Below are positions 53,466-63,714 of a DNA stretch of 64,000 nucleotides, piece by piece. The stretch is from NCBI RefSeq assembly GCF_026151205.1, contig NC_087081.1:17541859-17605858 (forward strand), written 5' to 3'. The notes under the pieces are model-generated. The model was not told where the DNA came from. It was given only the letters and a program-made list of their open reading frames with translations, and made no database searches. Origin of the DNA: Bolinopsis microptera (taxonomy: Eukaryota; Ctenophora; Tentaculata; Lobata; Bolinopsidae). The position numbers and the translations under genes are program-made. Position 1 is the stretch's first letter. The number at the start of each line of letters is the position of its first letter.

Positions 53466-55079
53466 CATGTGTGCATTGCAAAAGACAAAAGTGTAGCAAG
53501 GTAACTGCAGGTAACAAGTCTGCTGGTTATTGAGAATTTAACATTAAAATATGTCCCGGCCCTTTGGAGCATCCGCCGAATGATCAACCGAATGATTGCA
53601 ACAGACAAAGAAACAAGCAAAATTTGTTAAATGGAGTGCATGATCAAAGAAGGTATATTAGCTCCCTACAAAAATCTAATCCAATGTGAAAGTAAATCTA
53701 AAGTCCAATTGCAAATGACAAAAGTGTAGCAAGGTAACTGCAGGTAACAAGTCTGCTGGTTATTGAGAATTTAACATTAAAATATGTCCCGGCCCTTTGG
53801 AGCCTCCGCCGAATGATCAACCGAATGATTGCAACAGACAAAGAAACAAGCAAAATTTGTTAAATGGAGTGCATGATCAAAGAAGGTATATTAGCTCCCT
53901 ACAAAAATCTAATCCAATGAGAAAATAAATCTAAAGTCCAATTGCAAAAGACAAAAGTGTAGCAAGGTAACTGGTAACAAGTCTGCTGGTTATTGAAAAT
54001 TTAGCATTAAAATATGTCCCGGCCCTTTGGATCATCCGCCGAATGATCAACCGAATGATTGCAACAAACAAAGGAACAAGCAAAATTTGTTAAATGGAGT
54101 GCATGATCAAAGAAGGTATATTAGCTCCCTACAAAAATCTAATCCAATGAGAAAATAAATCTAAAGTCCAATTGCAAAAGACAAAAGTGTAGCAAGGTAA
54201 CTGCAGGTAACAAGTCTGCTGGTTATTGAGAATTTAACATTAAAATATGTCCCGGCCCTTTGGAGCATCCGCCGAATGATCAACCGAATGATTGCAACAG
54301 ACAAAGAAACAAGCAAAATTTGTTAAATGGAGTGCATGATCAAAGAAGGTATATTAGCTCCCTACAAAAATCTAATCCAATGAGAAAGTAAATCTAAAGT
54401 CCAATTGCAAATGACAAAAGTGTAGCAAGGTAACTGCAGGTAACAAGTCTGCTGGTTATTGAGAATTTAACATTAAAATATGTCCCGGCCCTTTGGAGCA
54501 TCCGCCGAATGATCAACCGAATGATTGCAACAGACAAAGAAACAAGCAAAATTTGTTAAATGGAGTGCATGATCAAAGAAGGTATATTAGCTCCCTACAA
54601 AAATCTAATCCAATGAGAAAATAAATCTAAAGTCCAATTGCAAAAGACAAAAGTGTAGCAAGGTAACTGGTAACAAGTCTGCTGGTTATTGAGAATTTAG
54701 CATTAAAATATGTCCCGGCCCTTTGGATCATCCGCCGAATGATCAACCGAATGATTGCAACAGATAAAGAAACAAGCAAAATTTGTTAAATGGAGTGCAT
54801 GATCAAAGAAGGTATATTAGCTCCCTACAAAAATCTAATCCAATGAGAAAATAAATCTAAAGTCCAATTGCAAAAGACAAAAGTGTAGCAAGGTAACTGC
54901 AGGTAACAAGTCTGCTGGTTATTGAGAATTTAACATTAAAATATGTCCCGGCCCTTTGAATCATCCGCCAAATGATCAACTGAATGATTGCAACAAACAA
55001 AGGAACAAGCAAAATTTGTTAAATGGAGTGCATGATCAAAGAAGGTATATTAGCTCTCTACAAAAATCAAATCCAATGA

Positions 55080-55800
55080 GAAAGTATTGTTTTCCGATAT
55101 TACAATCACAATCCACGGACATGACTAAAAATGACTGACACGTCCCGCGCGGCATCAGAAATATGGGAGGCCAGGAAATCTGGCACCACGATTTGTGGTG
55201 CCAGTTTGTGGCCATGGATAGAGCCCTCTTTGCCGCCTCCGGCGGTCGCGCGCTACTGCATGCGAGAGGGCTCTGGTTAGAGCAAGAAACACACCAAAGG
55301 TAACACTGCAATTGACGGATGTTACTCGTCTAAATTTCTTCGAAGTAGCGCGCGCCGCTTTCTTCTCGAAATGGCCCGACGCGACGGCAAGTGCTACGAA
55401 GTAGCGCGCGCCGGGCCAGATCATTAACAATGGTCAACACTGCAACAACAAAATTATTCAAACATTATACACAAATAAATTCAACAATGGTAATTGTTGG
55501 ACACCCGAAAGTAAACTTCCGTCAATAAATTTTTTTTAATTAATAGAGTAAAAATCTGAGTAAAAACCCTTAAAAAACTAAGGAACATTTGTGGAAACAT
55601 TTATAAAGGTAAATAGTACGAGTAGTCAGATAACAATCAATACACTGGCTCTGCGATCTAAATGCAGAGCTGCAGCGTGAAGTATGCAGAGATGTAGTGA
55701 CTGAGCCAGCAAAATGTTAAAAATTTTGGTTGATCTAGTGTTGTGGTTGTCAGGTGGGTCTGCCTGACAGATTAGAAGGCAGGGTTTCCTTGACGAACAT
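55080..55800. other. Repeat-derived GC-rich patch, then AT-rich sequence
   Basis: 55134-55260 has inverted GGCACCACGATTTGTGGTGCC and GCCGCCTCCGGCGG words. 55313-55438 is a single arm of the 1531-2229 foldback family. 55440-55790 shows no feature. Confidence 0.5.
55313..55438. mobile_element. Single arm of the 1531-2229 foldback family
   Basis: GACGGATGTTACTCGTC through GAAGTAGCGCGCGCCGC to AACAATGGTCAAC matches the right arm at 2095-2229. No partner arm is present nearby. Confidence 0.7.
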
Positions 55801-55899
55801 TGTATCACGTTGCGACCCCCACGGTCGTTTCACTATCGTCCTGACGATACAGGGGGAGCCGTGCACTTCGTGCGCGGCGGGTCATACAACGTATGACAA
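55801..55899. mobile_element. Mini-element family M9, copy 2
   Basis: It starts TGTATCACGTTGCGACCC and ends GGGTCATACAACGTATGACAA (99 bp). The flanking 9-mers are GACGAACAT and GACACACAT (7 of 9). It has a GC-rich internal hairpin. Confidence 0.7.
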
Positions 55900-55909
55900 G
55901 ACACACATG

Positions 55910-56675
55910 TGTTACCCTCATGTAAGGATATTGGAGCACGGAATTTCATTATCTTGTAGAGCTCCAGGTAACTGTGGTATGTATAGAGATTTTGTATAGC
56001 TAAAATATTATTATGCTTGAATATAGGTTTGGTGTGCTCTTTATGAAAAAATTTTTGGTCAAGTTTCTGGTGCTCTATAGGCCTAGTACGTGCACAAGTC
56101 TTAAACTTATCAAGGTACGCCAGCCTATCACCAAATAGTACTCTGAGACAGTACTTCTGAGCAGTAAATGCACTACTACTTTTCCCTCTTTCTCCTCTAA
56201 GAGCTATAATAAGGTCCACATAAGGTCAAAATCACTTATTGCCGTGGATAAAAGAGTTTTGACACCTCTGTGACCCCTGTTGCAGATGGAATTTATACAA
56301 GTTCTGAGTAAATCTAATTTCTCGTAAGGATTTCAGTATCAGTATGAGTATATGCTTTAGGAAAACAAATTACAGGAGGAATGGCACCTGAGGCCAAGCG
56401 TTTCATAAAGAGACTTGCTGTGTTCATAGCCACCAAAACCAAGAAGGACTACAGCCAGGTGACATGTGTAACATCAAGACACGCCTGAGCAATGGGCATG
56501 GACATAATGAGGAGTTTGCTAGTAGCGGTAAGAGGTGTACGTGGAAAGGCAAAGAAGGCATGGACCGCCCCTATATCCAATCTCTCCTTCAACCTGATAC
56601 CTGAGGAGAAGCGCATCCAATAATGCTTCTCGCAACCACTTCTTCCTGCACCACTGGGCCTCGCCGAGCTGTGAA
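55910..56675. other. No gene seen
   Basis: Frames at 55833-56219 and 56449-56715 overlap repeat sequence and show no domain. Confidence 0.35.
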
Positions 56676-56679
56676 GGAT

Positions 56680-56818
56680 TTGTAGCGCGATGCGTAACTG
56701 TGCTGCGCCGCGCACTCATTTATGCTTCTCGCTAGATCGACGAGATGCGCTACTGTGCCGCGCCGAGCTGCGATGAATTGACATCGTCAAATAATGAAGG
56801 ATTGACATCGTGAATCAA
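56680..56818. mobile_element. TTGTAGCGCGATGC-family mini-element
   Basis: It starts TTGTAGCGCGATGCG and ends GACATCGTGAATCAA, as in the 102-bp element at 1215-1316, with internal duplications of GAGATGCGCTACTGTG and GATTGACATCGT. Flanking 9-mers do not match here. Confidence 0.55.
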
Positions 56819-57159
56819 AGATTGACCGTAAAGTGATTTAGCACGCTCCAACGAAATTGCCCATATTTCAATATTTGATATTACTCAAAAAACAACAGTC
56901 TAACAATATAGATTGCAAAATGCAAAATAATTGGTAAATCCGTGCATGCAATGCGCCAATGCAAATGGGCCTGGCCTTCGCCATGACTCCATCCTTCGCA
57001 GAGGCTCGGCCTTGACAGTTGATTAACAATAACGGGTGATACTTTGTACTTGTAAAATATTTCGTATTTGTTCCAAATAACGACTAGTTCATATCAACTC
57101 GGCGCGCGTCTTGGTAGATCGTTAACCTATAACACACATTTGACCGAATCAGATGTGAG

Positions 57160-57245
57160 ATGTCCTTACCTGGGGACCTCAGGCTATCATGTTCATTAAC
57201 ATATAGAGATTCGGCGGAATGACAGGCTGAGCGCGGCCCAGTAAG
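57160..57245 (-). repeat. Dispersed repeat fragment
   Basis: TACCTGGGGACCTCAGGCTA ... GGCTGAGCGCGGCCCAGTAA is the inverse of 42080-42170 and is partly present at 2711-2755. No coding content. Confidence 0.65.
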
Positions 57246-57403
57246 AGATGTCAAGCATGATGGGTTTATTTTCATCACCCGGTATCAGGAGATTTGCGGT
57301 TACCTGGCACGCCAATCCCAATTATGAATTACAATGCACCGCGCTCTTTTTGAGCGTCCCGCACAGGAAACTATCTTTATTATTTATGTGACGAGAACCG
57401 GGT

Positions 57404-57498
57404 TGTATCACGTTACGACCCCCACGGTCGTTTCACTATGGTGACGATACAGGGGGAGCCGCGCACTCGTGCGCAGCGGGTCATACAACGTATGACAA
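57404..57498. mobile_element. Mini-element family M9, copy 3 (perfect 9-bp duplication)
   Basis: 95 bp, from TGTATCACGTTACGACCCC to GGTCATACAACGTATGACAA, flanked exactly by GAACCGGGT on both sides (57395-57403 and 57499-57507). This copy defines the element ends. TG/CA-type termini with a 9-bp target fit Mutator-like elements. Confidence 0.8.
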
Positions 57499-57780
57499 GA
57501 ACCGGGTGAGTAGCAAGCTAGTTAAAAATAAAAGACTTGGTAGACAGTAATCCACACTATGGAAATTAAGGCACTACCCTTGTAGGGTAATAACCTATCA
57601 ATACTTGCAACTTTGAACTTGCGCAGAGTTGTTTTTTATTGAACTCGTCGATATTTGGAGCAAATATTTTACTTGACCGTGACGATGATACTTGTTTAGT
57701 ACTCGTCTATTCTTTTCGGAATATATTGTCCAAGGCAAATGCTGCGAATTAGATCGAGCCGGGTCATGTCAGTCCATTAA

Positions 57781-58374
57781 GGGGGCATACACCAAAACAG
57801 GGGTTTGTGTCCGCCAACCCAAATGACCTCATAGGAATTTTGTACGAAGTTTATTATATCTTGTTGATGTTCAAGATGTGTGTTAAAATCTTCATATCGT
57901 TTCCGAAAGGCTGCGTTTTTATAAATTTTTTCAAAAAGTGGTTATTTTACTTTTCAGGCTGTTTTGACCAAAAAGTCCGTCAAGGAACATCGACATGAAC
58001 ATCGACATGAACATCGACATGAAAATGTTTTCTGAATTCTGGCACAGTTTTAAAAAAAATATGCCTAAACTTGTTGTTTGACTTTGAGGTCCAAAAGATC
58101 AACTTTCCAGTTGAATAAACACATTTTTGAGGACATCAAGATAATATGATGAATAAACGTCGTGCAACATTTCAGCTCGATATCACAAGAAATGATTGAT
58201 TTATAGCCTCTCAACAAAACAAATTGTGCTTTTCCGAAAATGCACTTTACCAGGAAATGCTCGATTACAGAAAAAGGTATTCTCAAAAAAAATTTGGTGT
58301 GGAAACGGTGCGCTAGATGGTCACTTAACTTCCCAGGAGGTCATCTGGGTTGGACATGTTTGGTGTATGCCCCC
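57781..58374. mobile_element. 594-bp TIR element with TTAA target
   Basis: The ends GGGGGCATACACCAAA and TTTGGTGTATGCCCCC are exact inverses, flanked by TTAA on both sides. Subterminal words AATGACCTC and GAGGTCATCTGGGTTGG are also inverted. No transposase; piggyBac-like by target. Confidence 0.75.
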
Positions 58375-58402
58375 TTAATAATAGTAATGGACAGATATTT
58401 TA

Positions 58403-58871
58403 GGGGGGGGGGTCCAAGGGGAACTTTGGGGAGTTTTGGGGAACTTTTTTGTGGGGAACTTCAGGAACCTGGGGGACTTTCCCAAAGTTCCCCAAAAAAT
58501 TATCCAATGAAACAAATAATTTTTGGGGAATTTTGGAGAACTTTTTTTTTGGGGAACTTCAGAAAGTTCCCCAAAATTTCCCAAAGTTCCCCAAATTCCC
58601 CAAAAAAATTATAATGCCAAACAAATTTATCATGCTGCAAGTATCAACAAGTAAGTTAAGATTATACCTTATAATAACATACATGTTAACATTAATGGTA
58701 ATTAATGTATATTAGAGAAATTTTGAATAATTTTGAATAATTTTGAATAATTTTAAATAATTTTGAATAATTTTGGGGAATTTTGGGAAACTTTGGGAGT
58801 TTTGGGGACTTTTTTTTGGGGAACTCAGAAATCTTGGGGGATTTCCCAAACTTCCCCTGGACCCCCCCCCC
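58403..58871. mobile_element. G-tract-ended mini-element (GT class), third copy
   Basis: It begins with ~10 G then TCCAAGGGGAACTTTGG and ends CCCAAACTTCCCCTGGA plus ~10 C. TATTTTA flanks both sides (7 bases identical, the eighth ambiguous). The interior is built of GGGGAACTTT- and TTTTGGGGA-type words and their inverses. It starts only 28 bp after the TTAA element. Confidence 0.75.
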
Positions 58872-58874
58872 TAT

Positions 58875-59475
58875 TTTAAGAGTATCACCCGTTAACATAC
58901 CCATAAATCATTTTTTAAATGGAACACGGAAGAGTGATTTAAAGTAAAGTATTCGGTTTAGCAAAGTTTTCGGTTTAGTAAAATAAGGTGGAATGAATTA
59001 AAAATATTCCAGCATCCTGGGCCTAGTAGCCTGGCCTGGTTGACGGGACAAATAATAACCTGTTATGATAAAAGTGGCGAGAATAAGTTGTAAGCAAATA
59101 AAAGTCCATTCTAAATGATAAAACAGGAATATGTATGACGCGCCATCGCTACACAACTAATGCAACCAATATTAGAGTATTTCAAATCTTGTACCCAAAA
59201 ACACACTTACTGCTACATCGTTGCAAAGTGTACACTTATAATATACTATCATGATAAACTTTCGGTAAGATAAACACTTTCAAATAAAGTTTCAACTCCT
59301 TTTTTTCTACAGTTTCAAATAATATCGATAGCGATGTTCAGTTACCTGTTACATCAGTTCCAAAATCTACTCAAACTCTTACGCGCGCGGCGTGCACACC
59401 ACGTCGCTGAGCAGCGTGACGGCACGCACGCGTGAGATGACAAAACGTGTGTTAATTCTAAGGGTACTGCAGAAT
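58875..59475. other. No gene seen; 3' flank of the KH-SAM gene
   Basis: AT-rich sequence with a GC-rich patch near 59385-59435. As the KH-SAM gene runs leftwards and stops at 59477, part of this may be its 3' untranslated region. No clear AATAAA was found on the minus strand. Confidence 0.35.
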
Positions 59476-59476
59476 C

Positions 59477-60008
59477 TCAGATTGGTAGAAGTTGAATAGT
59501 GCGGTTGCGGGATTGGAGAGTCGAGGAGAGACGTTGGGCGTCCGATTCAGTGAAGCCAAGATAATGGAGGTCCCTGACAGAAAGTTGGGCTAGCTGCGGC
59601 ACCGTGATCTTCAGCTGTTCTAGCCTCTACAAATTTCCAAAGTTAGTTCCGACTAAAGATAGAGTAAAAAACAAGTTCTGCCAATTTGGGCTATTTAAGG
59701 GATAAAATCGTACATATATTACATCATTTATTGTGGTAGTTCCCAACTCTAAGTTTCGCTGCAGAAATGAAGCAACAAGTATGGTTTAATTAATTATATT
59801 AAGGGTCATGTTGGACCAGAGTAAAACTAACGGTATGTAGTCTGAGAGTCCCAGCTTGAAAAGCAGTGTGGGAAGCGGCCACTGGTAGCAGGGCACATTT
59901 TCAAGGTCCTGTGACCACGTAGTGCCATTGTAGAGCGACCAGGCTCCCCCGCCTGCCCCCGAGTGTAACAGCGAGTTGTACATGTTGTTTGAACGGCCAG
60001 AGTTGTAG
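59477..60008 (-). CDS. Last two exons: SAM domain
   Basis: Exon 60008-59832 (CCCTCAG|CTACAAC to ATACC|GTTAGT) encodes SLYNGTTWSQDLENVPCYQW, then PLPTLLFKLGLSDYIP, the first helix of a SAM domain. Exon 59624-59477 encodes LEQLKITVPQLAQLSVRDLH, YLGFTESDAQRLSSTLQ and stop, the rest of it (L..LS..DL..LG....). The splice shown leaves one residue fewer than usual between helices 1 and 2. An alternative (TTA|GTTTTA to GTAG|AGGCTA) leaves one extra. SAM domains oligomerise or bind RNA and partner SAMs. Confidence 0.75.
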
Positions 60009-62772
60009 CTGAGGGCGGGGTAGGTGTAAGAAGGGGGGAAGGGGGGAGGGGAGGGGGCGAACAACATTCAGTTAGCACAGTCAACTGCAGCAGAACAAAT
60101 ATATAAATTTATATATACATTATATACATTTAAATTTAATACTCTTATTTACAAATCAATTACCCTGGTAGATCAGAATAATAGTTGAGCGGGGTATTGT
60201 GCGACCCTGTAGCCGACCCTCCCACTATGCTAGCGTTTGCAGCCCCCAAATTTGGGACCGGTCCGATGGGTGCACCGGGGCCTAGCGAGCTGCTTGCACC
60301 TGTAAAAAGTAATGTAATTACACAATACAATGTAAAAAGTAAGATTGTCGAGGAATAAATGGAGGATCTTTCAAGGAAAGAGTTTTCGCCCGTTTACTAT
60401 ATAATACATTAAGAAATGGGTTAAAATAAGATAAGAAAACACACCAAGCGAAGTAGGAGCCCCAATAGTTTGAGTCCCGATATTAGGGACAGTGGGGGGA
60501 GGCTGAGAGTTGCTCATTAGTAGATGAGACCCAGGAACAAACTGGCGCGGGGCACCACGCTGCTGCTGGGGGGCTGATGCACCACGCTGCTGCTGACTGC
60601 TGCTCGTCATTACTGAGCTGCTCATGCTGGTCGGGGGTACGTGGGCTGGCACGTGAGCTGGCACGTGAGCTGGCGAGTCAGATGACGTGTTCTCGGTGCT
60701 AGCCGTGAAATTGTTGGCGGTGGTGGGACTGAAGTTGTTAGTTAGAAGTGAGGTGGAGCGAGCGAAGAAGTCGGGGGCAAACATGTAATCCGGGAGACCT
60801 GGGTTTGTGAACTCTCGAGCTTTTGGCTGAAATGGGAGGTTTTACTTTTCTCTAAATATGTAGTGAATTGCAACACAAATTTTCTTTAACAAAGGAGTTA
60901 CTGAGTAACTTACGTGACGACTTAACGAGGGTCCAGCCTGAAACTTGTACCCAACCCCCACCACCCCCCCACCCAACAAACGGGGGCCCGTGGCTGAACT
61001 TTTGAGGAGTTGCAGACTCTGAGCACTAGAGCCCGCATGATATCAGACTATTCTATAAAACCCATATACTAAACAAGGTCGAGGTTGTATGTAAAATTAT
61101 GAAAATCAAATGTAATCTCTGAATGAAAAGACTTCGAAATTCGTGATGAAATCTGGATGAAAATACAGCACCCATAAGCTTGATTTTGGGCATGTTTAGG
61201 TGATTTGGCATAATTGGGCTAAAAAGTACAGGGTGGGCCAAAAGTCAGTGTGCAAACGTTGGGTCTTATACCTCCGCCGTGTTTTATATTTGAGAGCTGT
61301 TGCTTTGCAGATGGCATACTGTACTTACTGGTTCGAGGATTCCGTCGTCAAAATTTGAAAATTCGAATATTTTAGACCAGCCCATTCAATATTAAAACAC
61401 CTATATTGTTTTCTCTGAACATGCTGAACGCCTAATTTTTTCAGAGACGGTAGATTATCAAATGTTGCATATGATCTGAAAACATGAGGCAAAACGGATT
61501 AGAAATGACGAAGTTATCAAGCATTTTGTGTATCTCGTTAACAAAATTGACTGGGTGATTATGTGACACCGTGACACGACACCTTAATTGGGCACCCTTA
61601 ACAATTCCCAAAATGTTTAACGGGGTAGTTAACGGGGTCACCTTATCACGTGATTAGGTAAACCAATCACCTGATCACACGTAATGAATAAACTCGTTAT
61701 GCTTCATATCTCGGTCATCTGAGAAGCTACAGTTCTAATTCTTTCAGGACAAACGTAATTCGAATGGCCAAACACAATTCAATAACATTTAGCTTAATCC
61801 GACTATCCTAACTATCAAATAAATGTGAAAATGAACCTCCATTTGAAAAAAATGAACGAGAATATTTTTCGAGTTGACAAATTCCTCGAACCAGTGGTGG
61901 TACTAAGTCATACCAGAAGGAAGTATTTCAATTGGGCACTCAGTGACTGAGCTATTAAGGCCAACGTTTGCACACTGACTTTTGGCCCACCCTGTAGATC
62001 GCCGGAACCGGTGCAGTGGGCACTTCAGGCTGGACCCCCTCCCCCTTATTCTAAACAAATAACACCCAAAACGAGAAGTAAAATCAACGAACGACCAAAT
62101 TGAGATCAAAGCAAATGAGAAACTAAAAGAGAAAGTTAAAGTACCGTGACATGTTCGGTTTCCTCATTGTTTCCACTGGAACTGTCTGTCTCACTGTCCG
62201 CACTGGACCACCCCTGCTCTAGAAGAGGATGCTCTGTACTCAGGTTCTTGTTATCTGCCACCGCCTCCGCGTAACTCATCTTACCATCCGCTACCGCCTG
62301 ATTCTCGCGTGCGCGGTTTGTTTCGAATGCAGTAGGAGGCCAGGTTGGGTAGAGGGAGTAGGGTGAGAAGGGTGTCGCCTCACTACTCGTAGTGGGAACC
62401 ACAATAATGGGTCCAGTAGCAGCGGAGATATCCTCAACAGAGCGGTACAACCTCCCTTTGTGAATTGAGGAACCAATGGGACCGAAGGAGGCAACGGCTG
62501 GTTTTGACGATTCAGTTTCAGATTCAGCGAAGGGGATAGGTGTAGTGACGATGTTTTCTTTAGGAGGAGGTTCATCCTCAGGAGGATATGAGGGGGCTGA
62601 GTGGGGGCGTGGGGCTGGCTTTACTTGCTCAATGAAACTCTCGATATCCTGTGAAAATTATTGACATTATAAGATTTCGCATTACTTTACAAACAATGTA
62701 TTAGTTTCTAGTAAAGTAGGGGGGGGGGGGGGGAGGTTAGTATATTAAGGGGGGGGGGGGGAGGTTAGTATA

Positions 62773-62851
<79 letters not shown>

Positions 62852-63709
62852 GGTTAGTATATTAAGGTTGTTTGCTCACGTTTGATTGTAGCGCAGCACT
62901 GATCATGTTTTGAGCTTTAGTAACTGATTTAGGTAGTCCTCTGATTGTGACAGTACGATCTGAATTTTTACCGGTCGCCTTGCTCACAGTTATCTGAGCT
63001 CCAGATACATCCGTTATTGTATTGATTCGTCGACCTCCCTTACCGATAACGCGCCCTGCAACAATCAGAAACTGTATAAATAATCACGACTACAAGTAGT
63101 AGTAGTAGTAGTAGTAGTAGAAGTAGTAGTAGTAGTATCACGACTACAACGTCTCTATTATTATTCGTGGGGTTTGCTAGTATAACTGTATAAAACATTC
63201 GTAATATTCTCACCTATAAGGGTGTTAGGTACAACAATAAAGCAGCTCCTCATAGAGTTGGTAGTTCTAGGAACCTCCTGCCATTCACCAATAGTGGCGG
63301 GGGTTGAAGCACTAGCGGTGGTAGCACATATTGCTGTGGTGGAGGAAGCAGACGCTGTTGATATTGTTGTGGCTATGATTCTCTCCCTCGTACCTATAGA
63401 CCCTGAGAAAAGCATCAGTTGATGTGTTGAAGATCAGGGGCACAGCCACCTTATACAGGGTGGTATATAGCCGGCTACAATATGACAAATAAATATATCT
63501 TTAAAAAAAGCATTTTGGAGAGGTACCTTGGCTGGAATTATCGCGGTTGTTATCAATACAGGTATCGCTGCTGGGACTCGTTATCTCGTTTCGTTTAGGA
63601 GTTCGCTTGACGGGGGATACCGTCATGGAGATTTGGGCCGCGTCAGTAATGTTGAGAAGCGGTGTGTTCTTAGGGAGACGAGTAGAGGTAATGGTAGAGG
63701 TTGTTATGC
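59477..63709 (-). CDS. Mask/ANKHD1-like KH-domain protein with C-terminal SAM domain (3' eight exons)
   Basis: Eight minus-strand exons join in phase: 63709-63527, 63402-63214, 63055-62880, 62648-62145, 60826-60445, 60299-60164, 60008-59832 and 59624-59477 (stop TGA), ~630 codons. Order: a Ser/Thr-rich basic region; EWQEVPRTTNS leading into the KH domain; a long Pro/Ser-rich acidic region (SYAEAVADN, SSADSETDSSSGNNEETE); Gln/Pro/Ser-rich segments; a Gly/Asn-rich stretch; and a SAM domain. The KH core and its lead-in (EWQEV, cf. EWKEV in relatives) resemble Mask/ANKHD1/ANKRD17, scaffold proteins in RNA and Hippo-linked signalling, which to my knowledge end without SAM. KH plus SAM also occurs in Bicaudal-C, but that has several KH domains. 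The 5' exons lie beyond the window. One junction (59832/59624) is uncertain. Confidence 0.85.
61229..61994. mobile_element. 766-bp TIR mini-element with TA target, in an intron of the KH-SAM gene
   Basis: Its ends, CAGGGTGGGCCAAAAGTC and GACTTTTGGCCCACCCTG, are exact inverses and extend ~35 bp (to GTGCAAACGTTGG). It is flanked by TA. The family is Tc1/mariner-like by terminus and target, with no transposase. A degraded relative is at 14925-15588. Confidence 0.85.
62718..62850. repeat. Three long G tracts in a KH-SAM intron, the last 75 G
   Basis: Three tandem units of G(n) followed by AGGTTAGTATATTA. The third tract has 75 consecutive G (62776-62850). Such a tract is at or beyond what sequencing handles reliably, so the length is uncertain. 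On the transcribed strand of the gene this is a C tract. Confidence 0.8.
62880..63055 (-). CDS. Exon with KH domain core
   Basis: The acceptor is TTGTTGCAG|GGCGCG and the donor AAC|GTGAGC. Joined in phase 1 to the previous exon (ends ACCCTTATAG|GTGAG) it gives VPNTLIGRVIGKGGRRINTI, so the GxxG loop (I-G-K-G-G) begins at the splice. Then DVSGAQITVSKATGKNSDRT, VTIRGLPKSV and AQNMISAALQSN complete helices and strands of a type I KH fold. The following exon opens DIESFIEQ, comparable in place to the acidic segment after the KH in Mask proteins. Confidence 0.9.
63090..63136 (+). repeat. TAG trinucleotide microsatellite
   Basis: Runs of TAG (about 13 units with one AAG) in the intron between the two exons that encode the KH domain. 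Confidence 0.85.
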
Positions 63710-63714
63710 CTGAA

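Larger units (their letters stand above)
49849..55075 (+). repeat. ~232-bp satellite array, repeatedly interrupted
   Basis: The monomer contains GGTATATTAGCTCCCTAC, AATCTAATCCAATG, AAGTGTAGCAAGGTAACTG, AATATGTCCCGGCCCTTTG, ATCCGCCGAATGATCAA and GGAGTGCATGATCAAAG. Boundaries at 53652, 53885, 54115, 54348, 54581, 54811 and 55043 give periods of 230-233. The 3-bp difference is CTGCAGGTAAC against CTGGTAAC. Insertions at 50014-51667, 51909-52605 and ~53125-53465 break the array. Minus-strand frames repeated in each monomer (LITSRLVT, IGLDFCRELI) are shadows of the repeat. Confidence 0.9.

Noticed and set aside
55833-56219. 128-residue minus-strand gene
   Set aside because: It overlaps an M9 mini-element and shows no domain or splice context.
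58240-58904. Overlapping Pro/Lys/Phe-rich frames (FPKFPKK...)
   Set aside because: They translate the GGGGAACTTT-word mini-element on both strands.
16074-63709. One ANK-KH gene spanning the window
   Set aside because: The ankyrin exons are on plus and the KH exons on minus, so they cannot be one transcript as assembled.
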